45,492 bases of DNA from Bacteroidota bacterium (GTDB taxonomy: Bacteria > Bacteroidota > Bacteroidia > JAFLBG01). Position 1 is the first letter of the stretch, and each line of letters begins with the position of its first letter. Location of the stretch: assembly GCA_017303975.1 (NCBI GenBank), contig JAFLBG010000030.1, positions 1-45,492 on the forward strand, written 5' to 3'. The position numbers were made by a program, and so were the translations under genes. Positions 43,963 through 45,492 of the stretch are shown here, piece by piece. The notes beneath the pieces are model-generated. The model was given only the letters and a program-made list of their open reading frames with translations. It ran no database searches and had not been told where the DNA came from.

Positions 43963-45492
43963 ATGTTGAAAAAGAGCCTAGTTTTATTTTTATTAACAGT
44001 AAATTTTGCTGTTTTTGCCCAAACAGAAGTTGAACTTGATTTACAAGCAAATCCTACCTTAATTGGTTTTAAGGCACCTTCTTATAAAATGCAATCTGCA
44101 CCAGATACGCTGTCCTTACCTTTTATAGATGATTTTTCGTACGATAGTTATTATCCATCTGCAGAAAAATGGTTTTCGGTAAGTACTTTTGTAAATAGAT
44201 TTTATCCTAAGGCACCACCAACTATTGGAGTTGCTACATTTGATGGGTTAAACTATAAAGGCTATCCATATAATTTTAGTGCATCTTCTAATTCTTCGAA
44301 TTTTGCAGATACATTATTGTCTAAATACATACGATTAAATACAGCGGTAACTCCGGCCGATTCGGTTTATTTTAGCTTTTTTTACCAAGCAAAAGGGTGG
44401 GGGAATGAACCGGAAGTTGGTGATTCGTTGGTGTTAGAGTTTAAGAAGAATGGAGCAGCGTGGGTTAAGGTGTGGGGAAGAAAAGGGTATACTCCCAATT
44501 TAGTTTCTGATACCGGTTTTCATTTGGTGCATATTCCTGTAATCGACAGTAGTTATTTTAAAGATAATTTCCAGTTTAGATTCAGAAATAAGGCTACGCT
44601 TTCTGGTGCACTAGATCATTGGCATGTAGATTATATTTATTTGAATAAAAATCGTTCTGTAAACGACACAGTTTTTACTGACATATCATTTACCTACAAC
44701 CCCGGTAGCTTTTTGAGGAATTATACTGCTATGCCTTGGCAGCAATATACCAGTGCAGATATGAAAGATTCTCTTGTAGTATTTATGAGGAATAATTCGT
44801 CTTCGGCAATAAACATAGGTTATACAGACTCTGTAGTTTCCAATACCAATAGTTTAATTGATTTTTATAATGCCGGCAATTGTAATGTCAATCCATTTGT
44901 TTCTGCCGGGTATGCTTCTTGTTTAACTCATCAATACCCTCAAGTTGGATTTTCTTTCCCTACACTTACTGATTCTGCTTTGTTTACTGCTAATCACAGA
45001 ATTTACCCAAGCTCGTTTGATCAAATTGCCGAGAATAATTTTGTACAATACAAGCAGAAATTTTATAATTATTTTGCACATGATGATGGTACTGCAGAAT
45101 CGGGTTATGGGCTAACAACCGGAGGTGCAAAATTGGGCTATCGTTTTGCACTTAATTTTTCTGATACGCTGCGTGCAGTAAGGTTATTTTTTAATCCAAT
45201 ATTAAATGCTGCAAATGGATTTCCTTTTCGTTTGGCTATTTGGGATGACAACGGAGGTCTTCCTAATAATTTAGTATATAAAGATAGTATTGTGTACCCG
45301 AAGTATAGCAGTGATTACAACGAGTTTGTTACGTATTTAATTACAAACCCGGCTTTGGTGTTGTCCGCAGGAACTTATTATATAGGTATAATTCAAACAA
45401 CTGCTAATTTGCTAAACATAGGGTTGGATAAGAATATTAATTCCCAATCACAAACATTTTATATGACATCCGGTTTTTGGCAGCAATCTACT
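43963..45492 (+). CDS. Large exported protein, 5' part (probable T9SS cargo)
   Basis: An ATG at 43963 opens a frame still open at the end of the window (510 codons). A signal peptide (KKSLVLFLLTVNFAVFAQ, cut near residue 20) is followed by LPFIDDFSYDSYYPSAEKWF, a motif I associate with lectin- or jelly-roll-like openings of large Bacteroidota secreted proteins. FRNKATLSGALDHWHVDYIYL is a typical beta-jelly-roll strand pair, and a second domain near the end (LRAVRLFFNPILN..PFRLAIWDDNGGLPNN) resembles another such module. Any C-terminal sorting domain would lie outside the window. Divergent from the opp operon with a 221-base gap. Confidence 0.82.
   Translation, partial: MLKKSLVLFLLTVNFAVFAQTEVELDLQANPTLIGFKAPSYKMQSAPDTLSLPFIDDFSYDSYYPSAEKWFSVSTFVNRFYPKAPPTIGVATFDGLNYKGYPYNFSASSNSSNFADTLLSKYIRLNTAVTPADSVYFSFFYQAKGWGNEPEVGDSLVLEFKKNGAAWVKVWGRKGYTPNLVSDTGFHLVHIPVIDSSYFKDNFQFRFRNKATLSGALDHWHVDYIYLNKNRSVNDTVFTDISFTYNPGSFLRNYTAMPWQQYTSADMKDSLVVFMRNNSSSAINIGYTDSVVSNTNSLIDFYNAGNCNVNPFVSAGYASCLTHQYPQVGFSFPTLTDSALFTANHRIYPSSFDQIAENNFVQYKQKFYNYFAHDDGTAESGYGLTTGGAKLGYRFALNFSDTLRAVRLFFNPILNAANGFPFRLAIWDDNGGLPNNLVYKDSIVYPKYSSDYNEFVTYLITNPALVLSAGTYYIGIIQTTANLLNIGLDKNINSQSQTFYMTSGFWQQST

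Overview
The window is chromosomal DNA from a member of the Bacteroidota. The evidence is the AT-rich sequence, several exported proteins with type IX secretion system (T9SS) sorting domains, the T9SS gene porQ directly followed by cmk, a TonB-dependent receptor with a carboxypeptidase-regulatory N-terminus, and promoters of the Bacteroidota form (TAnnTTTG at -7). I see no rRNA, tRNA, CRISPR array, transposase or phage module. The genus cannot be read from the sequence.

Layout. 1-3264 (+): the end of a T9SS type B (gliding-motility-type) surface protein, porQ and cytidylate kinase. 3281-6274 (-): a secreted protein made of twelve ~60-residue helical repeats. 6339-7707 (+): an FAD oxidoreductase and a 58-residue unknown. 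7796-14109 (-): a metabolic and envelope run with a B12/radical-SAM protein, panB, a dihydroorotase-like protein lacking its metal ligands, mtgA and a membrane TPR protein. 14193-16808 (+): queE and a protein with PorE-like architecture (TPR, PD40 propeller, CRD, OmpA). 16811-21221 (-): a small membrane protein, a second membrane TPR protein, an NlpC/P60 hydrolase and a thiolase. 21389-28246 (+): a PgpH-type HD phosphohydrolase, two Bacteroidota-type unknowns, a tail-collar-domain exported protein and a T9SS type A protein.

28250-30703 (-) is the main accessory region. It holds an AbiEi/AbiEii-type toxin-antitoxin pair, each gene joined to the next by an ATGA overlap. The third gene is only the first ~20 codons of what looks like a type I restriction hsdR, cut off and running into a strong terminator. 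The pair's promoter overlaps a 9-12-9 inverted repeat (TGTCCAGTT/AACTGGACA), a likely autoregulatory operator. Next to it are a perfect 20-bp-arm inverted repeat and a small lipoprotein gene broken by one in-frame TGA.

31114-37227: obgE, a PAP2 phosphatase, a T9SS type A protein (convergent), and a CRD protein with a TonB-dependent receptor. 37452-39010 (-): a SpoIIE-type PP2C phosphatase with a membrane N-terminus, flanked by REP-like repeat sequence. 39106-43741 (-): a peptide-type ABC importer (oppA-oppB-oppC) with enlarged permeases and no ATPase genes beside it. 43963-end (+): the first 510 codons of another exported protein.

Most of the window is ordinary envelope and housekeeping content. 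The best leads are the AbiE/hsdR remnant with its operator and hairpin, the dihydroorotase-like protein without metal ligands, the twelve-repeat secreted protein, and the enlarged Opp permeases.
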